From Streptosporangiaceae bacterium (lineage in GTDB: Bacteria; Actinomycetota; Actinomycetes; Streptosporangiales; Streptosporangiaceae): a stretch of 15,511 nt of DNA. This document shows positions 6,244 to 13,670 of the stretch, in pieces. The notes below the pieces were generated by a model, which did not search any database, had not been told where the DNA came from, and worked only from the letters and a program-made list of their open reading frames with translations. The first letter of the stretch is position 1; each line of letters starts with the position of its first letter. A program made the translations under genes and the position numbers. The stretch spans positions 1 through 15,511 of the forward strand of contig JASHQP010000440.1 of assembly GCA_030039095.1 (NCBI GenBank). The letters are read 5' to 3'.

Positions 6244-7141
6244 TCAGGACGTTGCCGAGGTCCCACAGCGGTGAGTCGGCCGCCAGCGGCTCGGACTCCG
6301 CGACGTCGAGCACGGCACCGCGGATGGCCCGCTCTCTCAGGGCATCGATCAGTGCGGGCTCGTCGACGATGGCGCCACGCGCGATGTTGACCAGGATGCC
6401 GTCGGATCCGAGCGCGGCGAGTTCCGCCGCCCCGACGAGCCGGAACGTCTCCGGCGTGAGCGGGCACGTCAGCACCAGGATGTCGCAGGAATGCAGCAGT
6501 TCTTGCAGGTCGGCGGCTGTGCCTGTGCGGGAGATGCCGGCGATCTGATCGCTGCCCCCCTCGCGCCGCATGCCCCACACCTCGACTCCCATCCCGCCCA
6601 GGGCCTCGGCCACGGCGCGCCCGACGTGGCCGAGGCCGGCCACGAGGGCCCGCCGGCCGGCGAGCCCGCCCATCGCCATCCGCTCCCATCGATGGGCGGC
6701 CCGCCGGGCCTCCAGATCGGGCACGTCCTTCACGAAGTACAGCACGCCGGTCAGCGCCCACTCGGTGAGCGGCCGGGCGTGAATGCCGGCCGCGGTCGTG
6801 ACCACCGCGTCCCAGCCCGCCAGGCCGGTTCGCCCCATGAACTGGCCGATCCCGGAACTCGTTGCCTGGAGCCACCGGACGCGCGGGGCGCGGGCCGGCA
6901 TCTCGGCGGGCTCCTCCCAGTCGAAGTCGAAGCACACGTCGGCCTGGCGCAGGAGACTGGCCCACTCGGCCCGTTCCGCCGCGGTCAGCGCCGGGGGCGG
7001 GCCGTGATGGTCGCACGGGTAGCGCGGCTGCGGCAGCAGGTCCGGCCGGTAGCTGAGCTCGACGCCGGGATGGGCCGCGATGCGGGCCACCTGCTCCTTC
7101 TCGAGAAACGAGCAGACCAGGACCCTGATATCGGCGCTCAT
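6113..7141 (-). CDS. D-isomer-specific 2-hydroxyacid dehydrogenase
   Basis: NAD(P)-dependent oxidoreductase that interconverts a 2-oxo acid and a D-2-hydroxy acid in the cytosol. The 342-residue product has the family layout: an N-terminal substrate domain, the dinucleotide motif GLGHVG (169-174), TCPLTPET (225-232), and the catalytic triad Arg255 in NIARGAIVDE, Glu284 in AESEPLAADSPLW and His303 in ISPHSAST. The start is ATG at 7141, which overlaps the TGA of the SDR gene in ATGA and implies translational coupling; the frame is open further upstream, but that stretch is antisense-like shadow of the SDR gene. The 3' end overlaps the convergent LysR frame by 131 nt. His rather than another residue in the triad, and the intact Arg and Glu, suggest an active enzyme. 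It resembles phosphoglycerate dehydrogenase-like enzymes of unknown substrate more than SerA, since no C-terminal ACT domain is present. Confidence 0.92.
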   Translation of the reverse strand: MSADIRVLVCSFLEKEQVARIAAHPGVELSYRPDLLPQPRYPCDHHGPPPALTAAERAEWASLLRQADVCFDFDWEEPAEMPARAPRVRWLQATSSGIGQFMGRTGLAGWDAVVTTAAGIHARPLTEWALTGVLYFVKDVPDLEARRAAHRWERMAMGGLAGRRALVAGLGHVGRAVAEALGGMGVEVWGMRREGGSDQIAGISRTGTAADLQELLHSCDILVLTCPLTPETFRLVGAAELAALGSDGILVNIARGAIVDEPALIDALRERAIRGAVLDVAESEPLAADSPLWDLGNVLISPHSASTLATENVALVDLFLRNLELFQAGKPLINRYDPARGY

Positions 7142-7875
7142 GCGACGACGGACCGCATCGCTTCCGACATCTGGAAGGCGTTGAACCGCTGCCCGGTCGC
7201 GAAGTCCGCGTCTATGCCGGCAAGGAACGCGAACGCCGGCGCGAGCCGGGACGGGTGTACCGCGCCGACCCACATTTCGGGGGTGTAATGCCCGGCGGAC
7301 ATGGGCGTATCGATCCCCTTGCCGGTCGTAATGGTGTTGACCGCGATGTTGAATTCCCGCCCTTCGAGGGCCAGGACCCGCATGAGGCCCTCCTGGCCAT
7401 GCTTGCCGGGCGTATACGCCGTCTCCTTCACGAACCCGCCGAGCGCCGAGCCCGAGGATACGTACAGGATGCTTCCCCTGTGTGCCTCGGTCATCCCGGG
7501 CCACACGGCCTTCGACAGAATGAACGCGGCCTGAAGGATGATGTTGACCTCCCGCCGCCAGTTCTCGAAGGTGACATCGGACATGGCCACCTCCTTGAGC
7601 ACCGCGGCATCGTGGATGAGCGCACGGGGCGTGCCGTAGTGCTCCATCGCCTCGTCAACGGCCTGCTGCGTGGCCTCGGCGTCAGCGAGATCGACGACCA
7701 GCGGCACGACCTCGGTGACCGACGCTAGCTCATCGGTCACCGCCTGGAGCTTTTCCGCCTGCACGTCGAACAGGGCCAGGCGCTTCCCGGCCTTCGCCAG
7801 TTCCCTGGCCACCTCGCGGCCGAGGCCCTCGGCCGCGCCGGTCAGGAACACCACCCTGTCATCCATCTGCTTCAC
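7138..7875 (-). CDS. Short-chain dehydrogenase/reductase (classical SDR)
   Basis: NAD(P)-dependent oxidoreductase of 245 residues, the usual size for classical SDRs. Visible are the cofactor motif TGAAEGLG (12-19), an acidic residue at Asp37 after the second strand that favours NAD over NADP, Asn111, Ser141 in VSSGSALG, and the catalytic Tyr154-x3-Lys158 (YTPGK). Two signature positions deviate: the structural NNAG motif is HDAA (88-91), and the usual P-G after strand six is GKGIDTP. The start is GTG at 7875. Its Shine-Dalgarno site TAAGGAG contains the stop codon of the aminotransferase gene, with 8 nt from AGGAG to GTG. Downstream the stop overlaps the hydroxyacid dehydrogenase start. The enzyme likely oxidises or reduces a hydroxyl/keto group on the same metabolite handled by its two operon partners; the substrate is unknown. 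Confidence 0.92.
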   Translation of the reverse strand: MKQMDDRVVFLTGAAEGLGREVARELAKAGKRLALFDVQAEKLQAVTDELASVTEVVPLVVDLADAEATQQAVDEAMEHYGTPRALIHDAAVLKEVAMSDVTFENWRREVNIILQAAFILSKAVWPGMTEAHRGSILYVSSGSALGGFVKETAYTPGKHGQEGLMRVLALEGREFNIAVNTITTGKGIDTPMSAGHYTPEMWVGAVHPSRLAPAFAFLAGIDADFATGQRFNAFQMSEAMRSVVA

Positions 7876-7887
7876 GACATGCGCTCC

Positions 7888-9147
7888 TTACTCGCGGTCA
7901 GGCCCGGTTGCCTCGGTCAGGCCCGGGTCGCCTCGGTTCGGTGTGCCGGTCAGCGCGGCGATGATGCGGTCGAGCGCCGCGTCCAGCCGGGCTTCGCCCT
8001 GCGCGAAGCACATCCGGAACCTGGTCTTTCCTGCCGGGCCGAACTGGTACCCGGGGCTCACGACGACGCCGGCGTCGTAGAACAGCCGCCCGGCGTCCAG
8101 CGACGTCAGTCCCAGCCCGGAAACATCGGGCCACAGGTACGCGGTGCCGGCTCCCGGGTCGACCGACAGACCGGGGACGCTGCGCAGCCGCTCCGTCGCG
8201 TGCTGCTGCAACATCCGCAGTTGCCGCACCCGTTCGGCAACGAAGTCATCGTCCTCCTGCAGCCATCCGGTAAGGACATGCTGTGAATAAGCCGGTGCCC
8301 TCAGCGCGCTGAAGGCGATGACCTGTTCGACGGCGTCGATGATCTCGGGATCGGCGACGACCGCGCCGACCCGGTAACCCGTGAGCGACTCGGTCTTGGA
8401 TCCGCCCAGCAGCGTCACCGTCCGGCTGTTCATTTCGGGTTCGCTGGCGAGATGGGTGAAAGGGGTCTCGTCGTAGACGAGCCGGCAGTAAAGCTCGTCC
8501 ACGACCACCAGGAAGTCGTGCGTGGCGGCCAGCCGGGCAATTCCCTTGACCGTCTCGCTGCTGTAGACGGCGCCGGTCGGGTTGTTCGGATTGGACGTCA
8601 GGAAAAGCCGGATCCCGCCGATGGCAGCGTCCTCGAGCCGCTGCAGGTCTACCCCCGGATCAGCGCCGCCATTCAGGGGTACGCGGATCACCTCGGCACC
8701 GAGAAAACGCAGGATCCGCTCGGCAAACAGGTATTCCGGATCGGTGAGCGCCACCCGGTCCCCGGCGTCGACGAGCGCGCTCAGCACCGCGAACAGACCA
8801 CCCTGGGTGCCGGTCGTCAGGATCAGGTTCCGCTCGGGGTCAACGTCGACGGCCAGCAGTGCGGAGATCGCATCGGCGCACCGGGCTCGTACGTCGGGCC
8901 CGCCCCGGTACGCGGTGTACGCGGCCGCCCCGGACTCCGCGGCGCCGACGAACGCCGGCAGCGCCCAGTCGGGCGGGGGGAACCGGGTCACATCGAAGTG
9001 CGTCGTGTCGATCAGGCCGTGAGCCGCGCCATCGAGCCGGAGTTCCAGGTCAGCTTGCCGCCCGGAAAGGGGAAGTTCTGCCGCGCCATCCAGAAAGTGG
9101 GTGCCAAGAAGACGACGAGAGGCGATCGCGCGGGATCTCGCTTTCAT
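7888..9147 (-). CDS. Pyridoxal-phosphate aminotransferase, class I/II (fold type I)
   Basis: Transfers an amino group between an amino acid and a 2-oxo acid. The 419-residue product has the AspC-like order of motifs: NPNNPTG (186-192), the cofactor-binding Asp217 in VVVDELYCRLVYD, the Schiff-base Lys251 in GGSKTESLTGYRVG, and the carboxylate-binding Arg378 in RFRMCF. The start is ATG at 9147 with AGCAGGG just upstream at short spacing, so a later start is possible. It is the first gene of a three-gene operon; the SDR gene starts 12 nt after its stop. The C-terminal 20 residues are a loose tail. The substrate cannot be predicted. The partner D-2-hydroxyacid dehydrogenase suggests that the 2-oxo acid product is reduced further, or that a D-hydroxy acid is oxidised and then aminated. 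Confidence 0.92.
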   Translation of the reverse strand: MKARSRAIASRRLLGTHFLDGAAELPLSGRQADLELRLDGAAHGLIDTTHFDVTRFPPPDWALPAFVGAAESGAAAYTAYRGGPDVRARCADAISALLAVDVDPERNLILTTGTQGGLFAVLSALVDAGDRVALTDPEYLFAERILRFLGAEVIRVPLNGGADPGVDLQRLEDAAIGGIRLFLTSNPNNPTGAVYSSETVKGIARLAATHDFLVVVDELYCRLVYDETPFTHLASEPEMNSRTVTLLGGSKTESLTGYRVGAVVADPEIIDAVEQVIAFSALRAPAYSQHVLTGWLQEDDDFVAERVRQLRMLQQHATERLRSVPGLSVDPGAGTAYLWPDVSGLGLTSLDAGRLFYDAGVVVSPGYQFGPAGKTRFRMCFAQGEARLDAALDRIIAALTGTPNRGDPGLTEATGPDRE

Positions 9148-9559
9148 TACCCTGCTTTCAGTAGTGGCATATTTTCTGCCTTCGGCCCGCGGTTTCGTTA
9201 TTGGCCGATGACATTAACGGGCAGCCACAACCAACCCGCACGTTCTCACGCCTCTAGCCTGGCCAAGCCCGGCGCTGCACACAAGCGCGGTTTTCTTCAG
9301 ACCAGTGTTAAGCGTTCCTAAAATCGGCTCTTCACCATGTCCGCCGCGTCGTTCACTCCTGCGAGCCGATCAGCTCCCCACTGGCGGCGAACTCGTCCCA
9401 GGAGCCTGTCTCGGCGCCGCCGGCCGGCCCGCGAGATTGTTTGGCGGGCGCGGAATAAATCCGTGAGGTTCCTCATTATGTCGGTCATCAACGTGACGTC
9501 CATCAAGGACGGAGCGGCAGAGGGTCCTGGCGGACCCGCAGAAGATGTCAGAGGCAGCA
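9148..9559. promoter_or_regulatory. Divergent intergenic region between aminotransferase operon and marR-type gene
   Basis: About 410 nt that must hold the promoters of both the minus-strand aminotransferase operon and the plus-strand MarR-exporter unit. The left part (about 9148-9330) is comparatively A/T-rich, as expected for promoters, but I could not find a well-spaced -35/-10 pair on the minus strand. The right part has an A/T-rich GGAATAAAT at 9452-9460 and the palindrome at 9464-9475. Minus-strand open frames across 9318-9567 are Arg-rich, lack a Shine-Dalgarno site and match nothing I recognise. Confidence 0.5.
9464..9475. promoter_or_regulatory. Candidate MarR operator
   Basis: TGAGG-TT-CCTCA is a perfect 5-bp inverted repeat with a 2-nt centre, placed just downstream of the A/T-rich GGAATAAAT (9452-9460) and about 85 nt before the MarR start. 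MarR proteins usually bind short palindromes overlapping their own promoter, so this is a candidate autoregulatory operator. The arms are short, and the same sequence also provides the GTGAGG that could act as a Shine-Dalgarno site for the small frame starting at ATG 9478. Confidence 0.35.
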
Positions 9560-10018
9560 ATGATCACGGTTGAGCAGCTCGGCGAGCGGTACCTCGCCGT
9601 TCACCACCGGATGTTCCGGGCGGTCAGCGACGAGATGAGCGGGTGCGGCCTGTCCATCGCCCGCGCCAAGGTGCTGCGGCGCCTGCACGAGCAGGGGCCG
9701 GCCAGGCAGAACTCGCTGGCGACCGACTTCGGGCTGTCTCCCCACTCGATCACCGACATCGTCGACGGGCTGGAGCGCACCGGCCTGGCCGAACGCCGGC
9801 CGGACCCTACCGACCGCCGGGCCAAGCTCGTGGCGATCACCGAGGCGGGCGAGGCCTGCCTCGGCGTGGCGAACGCCACCCGGGAGCGCGCGCTCACCCA
9901 GATCTTCGGCGCGCTGAGCGAGGAGGACCGGGCGACGCTGCTGCGCCTGCTCGACAGCCTGGACGAGGCGGCCAGGAAGCTCGGCGAAGCGCCGGACAAG
10001 CGGGCGGTGCCCGCGTGA
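9560..10018 (+). CDS. MarR family transcriptional regulator
   Basis: Dimeric winged-helix regulator of about 152 residues, the normal family size. The recognition region reads LSIARAKVLRRLHEQGP, then ATDFGLSPHSITDIVDGLE, and the wing carries the conserved D-x-R pattern in RRPDPTDRRAK; helices for dimerisation lie at both ends. Two in-frame ATGs exist. AGAGG stands 5 nt before the one at 9560, while the one at 9545 lacks a clear Shine-Dalgarno site, so I choose 9560; the longer form would add five residues. The gene is followed after 53 nt by a DHA2 exporter on the same strand, the standard arrangement for a drug-sensing repressor that controls its own efflux pump. A small palindrome at 9464-9475 may be its operator. 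The ligand is unknown. Confidence 0.92.
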   Translation: MITVEQLGERYLAVHHRMFRAVSDEMSGCGLSIARAKVLRRLHEQGPARQNSLATDFGLSPHSITDIVDGLERTGLAERRPDPTDRRAKLVAITEAGEACLGVANATRERALTQIFGALSEEDRATLLRLLDSLDEAARKLGEAPDKRAVPA

Positions 10019-10071
10019 CCGCCGGACACCACCCACACAATCCACACCTCTCCGATGGGGGTCAGCTCTCA

Positions 10072-11670
10072 ATGTCATCAGTAACATCCGTCACCGGCGC
10101 CCGGCGTTCCGCTGGCAGCGACCACCGCTGGCTGATCCTGGTCATCGTGGCGATCGCCCAGCTCATGGTCGTGCTGGACGCCACGATCGTGAACATCGCC
10201 CTGCCGTCGGCCCAGCACGCCCTCGGCTTCCCGAACAGCGACCGGCAGTGGGTGGTGACCGCGTACGCCCTGGCATTCGGCAGCCTGCTGCTGCTCGGCG
10301 GCCGGCTCGGCGACATGTTCAGCCGCAAGCGCGTCTTCATCACCGGGCTGGTCGGGTTCGCCCTGTCCTCCGCGCTCGGCGGCGCCGCCGTGTCGTTCGA
10401 GATGCTGGTGACCGCCCGGGCGCTGCAGGGCATCTTCGGCGCCATCCTCGCGCCGTCGGCGCTGGGCACCCTGGTCAGCACCTTCCGCGACCCGCGTGAG
10501 CGCGGGCGGGCGTTCGGCGTCTTCGGGTCCGTCGCCGGCGGCGGCGGCGCCGTGGGCCTGATCCTCGGCGGCGTCCTCACCCAGTACTTCTCCTGGCGCT
10601 GGACGCTGTACGTCAACCTGGTTTTCGCCGCGATCGCCGTGGCCGGTGCGCTGACCTACATGCGGAGCAACCCGCCCGCTGACCGGCCGAAGATGGACTG
10701 GCTGGGCACCGTGCTCGCCTCGGCCGGGCTGTTCGCGATCGTCTACGGCTTCTCGCACGCAGAACTCGCCGGCTGGACCGCCGCCCTGACCGTCGGCTCG
10801 CTCGTCGCCGGCGTGGCCCTGCTCGCGGCGTTCGTGCTCGCGGAGCGCCAGGTCAGCCACCCGCTGCTGCCACTGCGGGTGATCACGAACCGGGCCCGCG
10901 GCGGCTCCTACATCTCGGTCGGGCTGACCGGGATCGCGGTGTTCGGCGTGTTCCTGTTCCTCACCTACTACCTGCAGCAGATCAAGGGCTACAGCCCGGT
11001 GACCAGTGGCCTGGCCTTCCTGCCGATGATCGCCTGCATCCTGCTCGCCTCGAACAGCTCGAGCATCCTGCTGCTCCCGCGGGTCGGGCCGCGAGCGCTC
11101 GTGGTGACCGGCACCGTGCTGGGCGGCGGCGCGATGGCCTACCTGACCCAGATCACCGTGACCTCCAGCTACGTCAGCAGCATCCTGCCGGCGCTGCTGG
11201 CCCTGGGGCTGGGCTTCGGCATGATCTTCGCCCCGGCGATCAACACCGCCACCACGGGCGTAGCCCGCCGGGACTCCGGCGTTGCCTCGGCCCTGGTCAA
11301 CACCATGCAGCAGGTGGGCGGCTCGATCGGCACGGCCGCGCTGAGCACGCTGGCGCTCACCGCGACGTCCGCCTATCTGGCCGCGCACCACACGGGGGCG
11401 CTGGCCCCGGCGGCCGCCGCCGTGCACGGCTACACCGTGGCGTTCACGGTGTCGGCCACCCTGTTCGGGGTCGCCGCGCTCGTTGCCATCGCGCTGCTGC
11501 CGTCCCGGCGCCGGATGCAGGAACTGTGGGACGCCCCGATGACCGAGGGCGCCGGCAGCCCCGCGGCGGTCAGCGAGGTCCCGGCGGTCACCGCCGCGGA
11601 TGCGGACGCCGCCCCGGCTCTCGTCCCGGTGCCCGCCCAGGACGCCGCGCCCGGGCAGGCGAGCCTATGA
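10072..11670 (+). CDS. MFS drug exporter, DHA2 (EmrB/QacA-like) family
   Basis: Proton-driven multidrug antiporter in the cytoplasmic membrane, 532 residues with the hydrophobic pattern expected for 14 membrane helices. Characteristic motifs are LDATIVNIALPSA in helix 1 (35-47), the motif A loop GGRLGDMFSRKR (76-87), a glycine-rich helix 5 (motif C region, SVAGGGGAVGLILGGVL, without the usual Pro) and SWRWTLYVN after it. The C-terminal 45 or so residues are a hydrophilic Ala/Pro/Glu tail. The reading frame is open far upstream, but that part is shadow of the MarR gene; ATG 10072, with GGGGGTC about 10 nt before it, fits the family N-terminus. The stop overlaps the stop of the convergent exporter by 6 nt, and a strong hairpin follows 22 nt later. 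It is probably co-transcribed with and repressed by the MarR gene. The substrate cannot be predicted. Confidence 0.93.
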   Translation: MSSVTSVTGARRSAGSDHRWLILVIVAIAQLMVVLDATIVNIALPSAQHALGFPNSDRQWVVTAYALAFGSLLLLGGRLGDMFSRKRVFITGLVGFALSSALGGAAVSFEMLVTARALQGIFGAILAPSALGTLVSTFRDPRERGRAFGVFGSVAGGGGAVGLILGGVLTQYFSWRWTLYVNLVFAAIAVAGALTYMRSNPPADRPKMDWLGTVLASAGLFAIVYGFSHAELAGWTAALTVGSLVAGVALLAAFVLAERQVSHPLLPLRVITNRARGGSYISVGLTGIAVFGVFLFLTYYLQQIKGYSPVTSGLAFLPMIACILLASNSSSILLLPRVGPRALVVTGTVLGGGAMAYLTQITVTSSYVSSILPALLALGLGFGMIFAPAINTATTGVARRDSGVASALVNTMQQVGGSIGTAALSTLALTATSAYLAAHHTGALAPAAAAVHGYTVAFTVSATLFGVAALVAIALLPSRRRMQELWDAPMTEGAGSPAAVSEVPAVTAADADAAPALVPVPAQDAAPGQASL

Positions 11671-12951
11671 GTTGAGGGCCGGATCGGCCCCGGTCGACCG
11701 GAGGCGCCGCTCGGCGCGCCTCCGGTCGACTTGTGCGAGAACCGGCAGGGTCGCCAGGCCCACGGCGAGCGTCGGCACGCCGCCGATGATCAGCGCCCAG
11801 CGAGCCCCGAGTTCCTGCCCGGCGAAGCCGACGATCGGCCCGCCGATCGGGGTCGAGCCCATCCAGGCGACGGCCCACAGCGCCATGACCCGGCCGCGCA
11901 TCGCGGATGCCGACGACAGCTGCAGCGCGGTCTTGGCCAGGGCATTGAACGAGATGCTGCCGTACCCGACGAACACGAGCGCGACGTACTCCAGCGGCAG
12001 ATCAGGGGCGAGCGCCGCCGCAGTTATGGCCACACCCCACCCGATCGCGGCGAGCGCCAGGCCGCGCCGGCGCACCCCCTTGCGCGACGCCGTGATCAGC
12101 CCGCCGACGACGGCCCCGGCACCCATCACCGCGGTCATCACGCCGTAGGTCCCCGCGCCGCCGTGGAACGTGGACCGGGCAACCAGCGGCAGGCTGATCG
12201 GAAACTCCCAGGCCAGCGCGCCGATGATCGCCACCATCAGCAGCGGGATGAGCAGTTCGGGCTCGGATCGGACGTAGCTCAGCCCGGCGCGGATCTGGCC
12301 CTTCTCGCGGGTCTCGCGCTCACCGGGGAACATCTGCGCCGGTGACATCAGCGCGAGGCTGAGGATGACCGCACCGAACGAGGCCGCGTTCAGGTCGAAG
12401 CACAGCGCAAGCCCCAGAACCGACGCGATGATCCCGCCGAGCGACGCCCCGAAGATCCGGGCGATGTTGATGCTCACCGAGTTCAGCGCCACCGCGTTGC
12501 GCACCAGCGGCCGCGGCACCATCTCGGTGATCAGGGTCTGGCGCGCGGGGTTGTCGACGACGTTGACGAAGCCCAGGGCGACGGCCAGCAGGTACACCAT
12601 CCACATCCGGATGGAGTGCGTCCCGACCAGGATGCCGAACGCCAGCGCGAGCAGTCCCGACAGCGTCTGCGTGACGAACAGCAGGCGCCGCTTGTCGAGG
12701 CGGTCGGCCACGAGCCCGCCCCACGGCCCGAAGAGGAAGATCGGCACGAAGCGCGCCGCCGTGGCCAGGCCGAGCGCCGTGCCGGAGTTCGTCAGCTGCA
12801 GGACCAGGAACGACTGGGCGACCGTCTGCATCCAGGTGCCGCAGACCGAGATCCCCTGGCCGAAGAAATACAGCCGGTAGTTACGCGAGGACAGTGACGA
12901 GAACGTGCCCCTGCCCGCTGGCCGAGCCGGCCCAGCCTCTTCGGCGGCCAC
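11665..12951 (-). CDS. MFS transporter, MFS_3 / EntS-like (DHA3-type) exporter
   Basis: Twelve-helix major facilitator protein of about 428 residues, similar in layout to EntS-type siderophore or macrolide exporters. The N-terminus SSRNYRLYFFGQGISVCGTWMQ is typical of the family, motif A reads GGLVADRLDKRRL (78-90), and NPARQTLITEMVP and NSVSINIARIFG follow in helix 4-5 territory. The frame is open to ATG 13095, but that start would overlap the DUF624 gene and add low-complexity residues. GTG 12951, with GGGA about 11 nt upstream and a relatively A/T-rich stretch before it (12980-13010), is a better start. The gene converges on the DHA2 exporter with a 6-nt overlap, and its last codons form the 15-bp-stem hairpin. 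The substrate is unknown, and no siderophore genes are in view. Confidence 0.88.
   Translation of the reverse strand: MAAEEAGPARPAGRGTFSSLSSRNYRLYFFGQGISVCGTWMQTVAQSFLVLQLTNSGTALGLATAARFVPIFLFGPWGGLVADRLDKRRLLFVTQTLSGLLALAFGILVGTHSIRMWMVYLLAVALGFVNVVDNPARQTLITEMVPRPLVRNAVALNSVSINIARIFGASLGGIIASVLGLALCFDLNAASFGAVILSLALMSPAQMFPGERETREKGQIRAGLSYVRSEPELLIPLLMVAIIGALAWEFPISLPLVARSTFHGGAGTYGVMTAVMGAGAVVGGLITASRKGVRRRGLALAAIGWGVAITAAALAPDLPLEYVALVFVGYGSISFNALAKTALQLSSASAMRGRVMALWAVAWMGSTPIGGPIVGFAGQELGARWALIIGGVPTLAVGLATLPVLAQVDRRRAERRLRSTGADPALNS
11693..11730. terminator. Strong hairpin, likely transcription terminator embedded in a coding end
   Basis: GTCGACCGGAGGCGC (11693-11707) and its exact reverse complement (11716-11730) flank an 8-nt loop, a perfect 15-bp GC-rich stem. 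It begins 22 nt after the DHA2 exporter stop. Only a short TT follows on the plus strand, as in many actinobacterial terminators that lack a U-tract. The stem lies wholly inside the C-terminal codons of the convergent exporter, encoding the Arg-rich stretch around QVDRRRAERRLRSTG. Confidence 0.6.
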
Positions 12952-13069
12952 CGCACACTTCCCATCGTCCGCAGCCAGGGGGTTTAATTGCCTGCCAGCA
13001 AGCAGTTTATCGCGCGGGCGGCGGGCTCGGTCCGGTGGCTGCCCGGGCGGGGCGCGTCGCGTTCCGGCC

Positions 13070-13666
13070 CTATGGGCGAGCCGGGATACGGGCAATCAGC
13101 TTCAGCGCATGCAGCAGGAAGATGGGAAGGCCGAGGAGCAGCACGAATGGATCGCGCACGGTGAGGACCACCAGGCCGGCGACCGGGGCCGCGGACAGCG
13201 GCCCGGCGATCAGCAGGTTCCTGACCGCCAGCCGGGCCGACCGCGACCACAGGTCAACCGGGGACAGGCCGGGCTGCCCGGCGCTGAGCTGGAACACGTA
13301 GCCGAGTGCGGCGAGCGTGATGACCAGCGCCGCCGCGCCGAGGCCCAGCCCGGCCCGCCCGGCCAGGGTCGCCTCCCGCGCGAAGTAGCGGACCTCGGCC
13401 GCGCCGAGCACGACGGCGGCCATCGGGACGCCGGCCCCGAGCGTCACCCGCGCCGACCACCGGGCCCGGAACTCGGCGATGAACTGGCGGACCACCTGGT
13501 CCTGCCCTTCGCGCCACTGGTCGAGCACCGCCGACGCCGCGCTGATCGCGGCCGGCGCGGTGATCAGCGGCAGCGACGCCACGATCATCGCCAGGTTGAG
13601 GGCCAGCGCGTTGAACAGGGTGGTGAGCCACCCAAAGACCCTGGTTCCCAAGATGCCGCTGATCAT
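13070..13666 (-). CDS. DUF624 (YesL-like) membrane protein
   Basis: Membrane protein of 198 residues with about five hydrophobic segments and the DUF624 pattern: an N-terminal region with FGWLTTLFNALALNLAMIVA, then SLPLITAPAA, a polar loop (DQWREGQDQVVRQFIAEF), and paired helices to the C-terminus. The family is named from Bacillus YesL, encoded beside a sugar ABC importer; its molecular role is not established. Here too it is the last visible gene of a CUT1 importer operon: it starts 4 nt after the MalG-like permease stop, and its Shine-Dalgarno site AAGGG lies inside the permease 3' end. It may help assemble or modulate the importer, which is inference from context only. The C-terminal Arg/Pro tail is short. 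Confidence 0.8.
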   Translation of the reverse strand: MISGILGTRVFGWLTTLFNALALNLAMIVASLPLITAPAAISAASAVLDQWREGQDQVVRQFIAEFRARWSARVTLGAGVPMAAVVLGAAEVRYFAREATLAGRAGLGLGAAALVITLAALGYVFQLSAGQPGLSPVDLWSRSARLAVRNLLIAGPLSAAPVAGLVVLTVRDPFVLLLGLPIFLLHALKLIARIPARP

Positions 13667-13670
13667 CTCG

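Noticed and set aside
7142..7504. Upstream extension of the D-2-hydroxyacid dehydrogenase frame to 463 codons
   Set aside because: The extra 121 codons lie inside the SDR gene in another frame; the ATGA overlap at 7138-7141 and the family N-terminus mark the real start.
9318..9560. Minus-strand small frame of 80 codons upstream of the aminotransferase gene
   Set aside because: Arg-rich and unrecognised, with no Shine-Dalgarno site at any of its ATGs, and it overlaps the MarR promoter region.
9643..10071. Upstream extension of the DHA2 exporter frame through the MarR gene
   Set aside because: The extension is a shadow of the MarR coding frame; helix 1 of the exporter begins shortly after ATG 10072.
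12988..13001. TTGC-N6-GCAA upstream of the MFS_3 exporter as an operator
   Set aside because: Arms of only 4 bp are expected by chance at this frequency, and no promoter boxes align with them.
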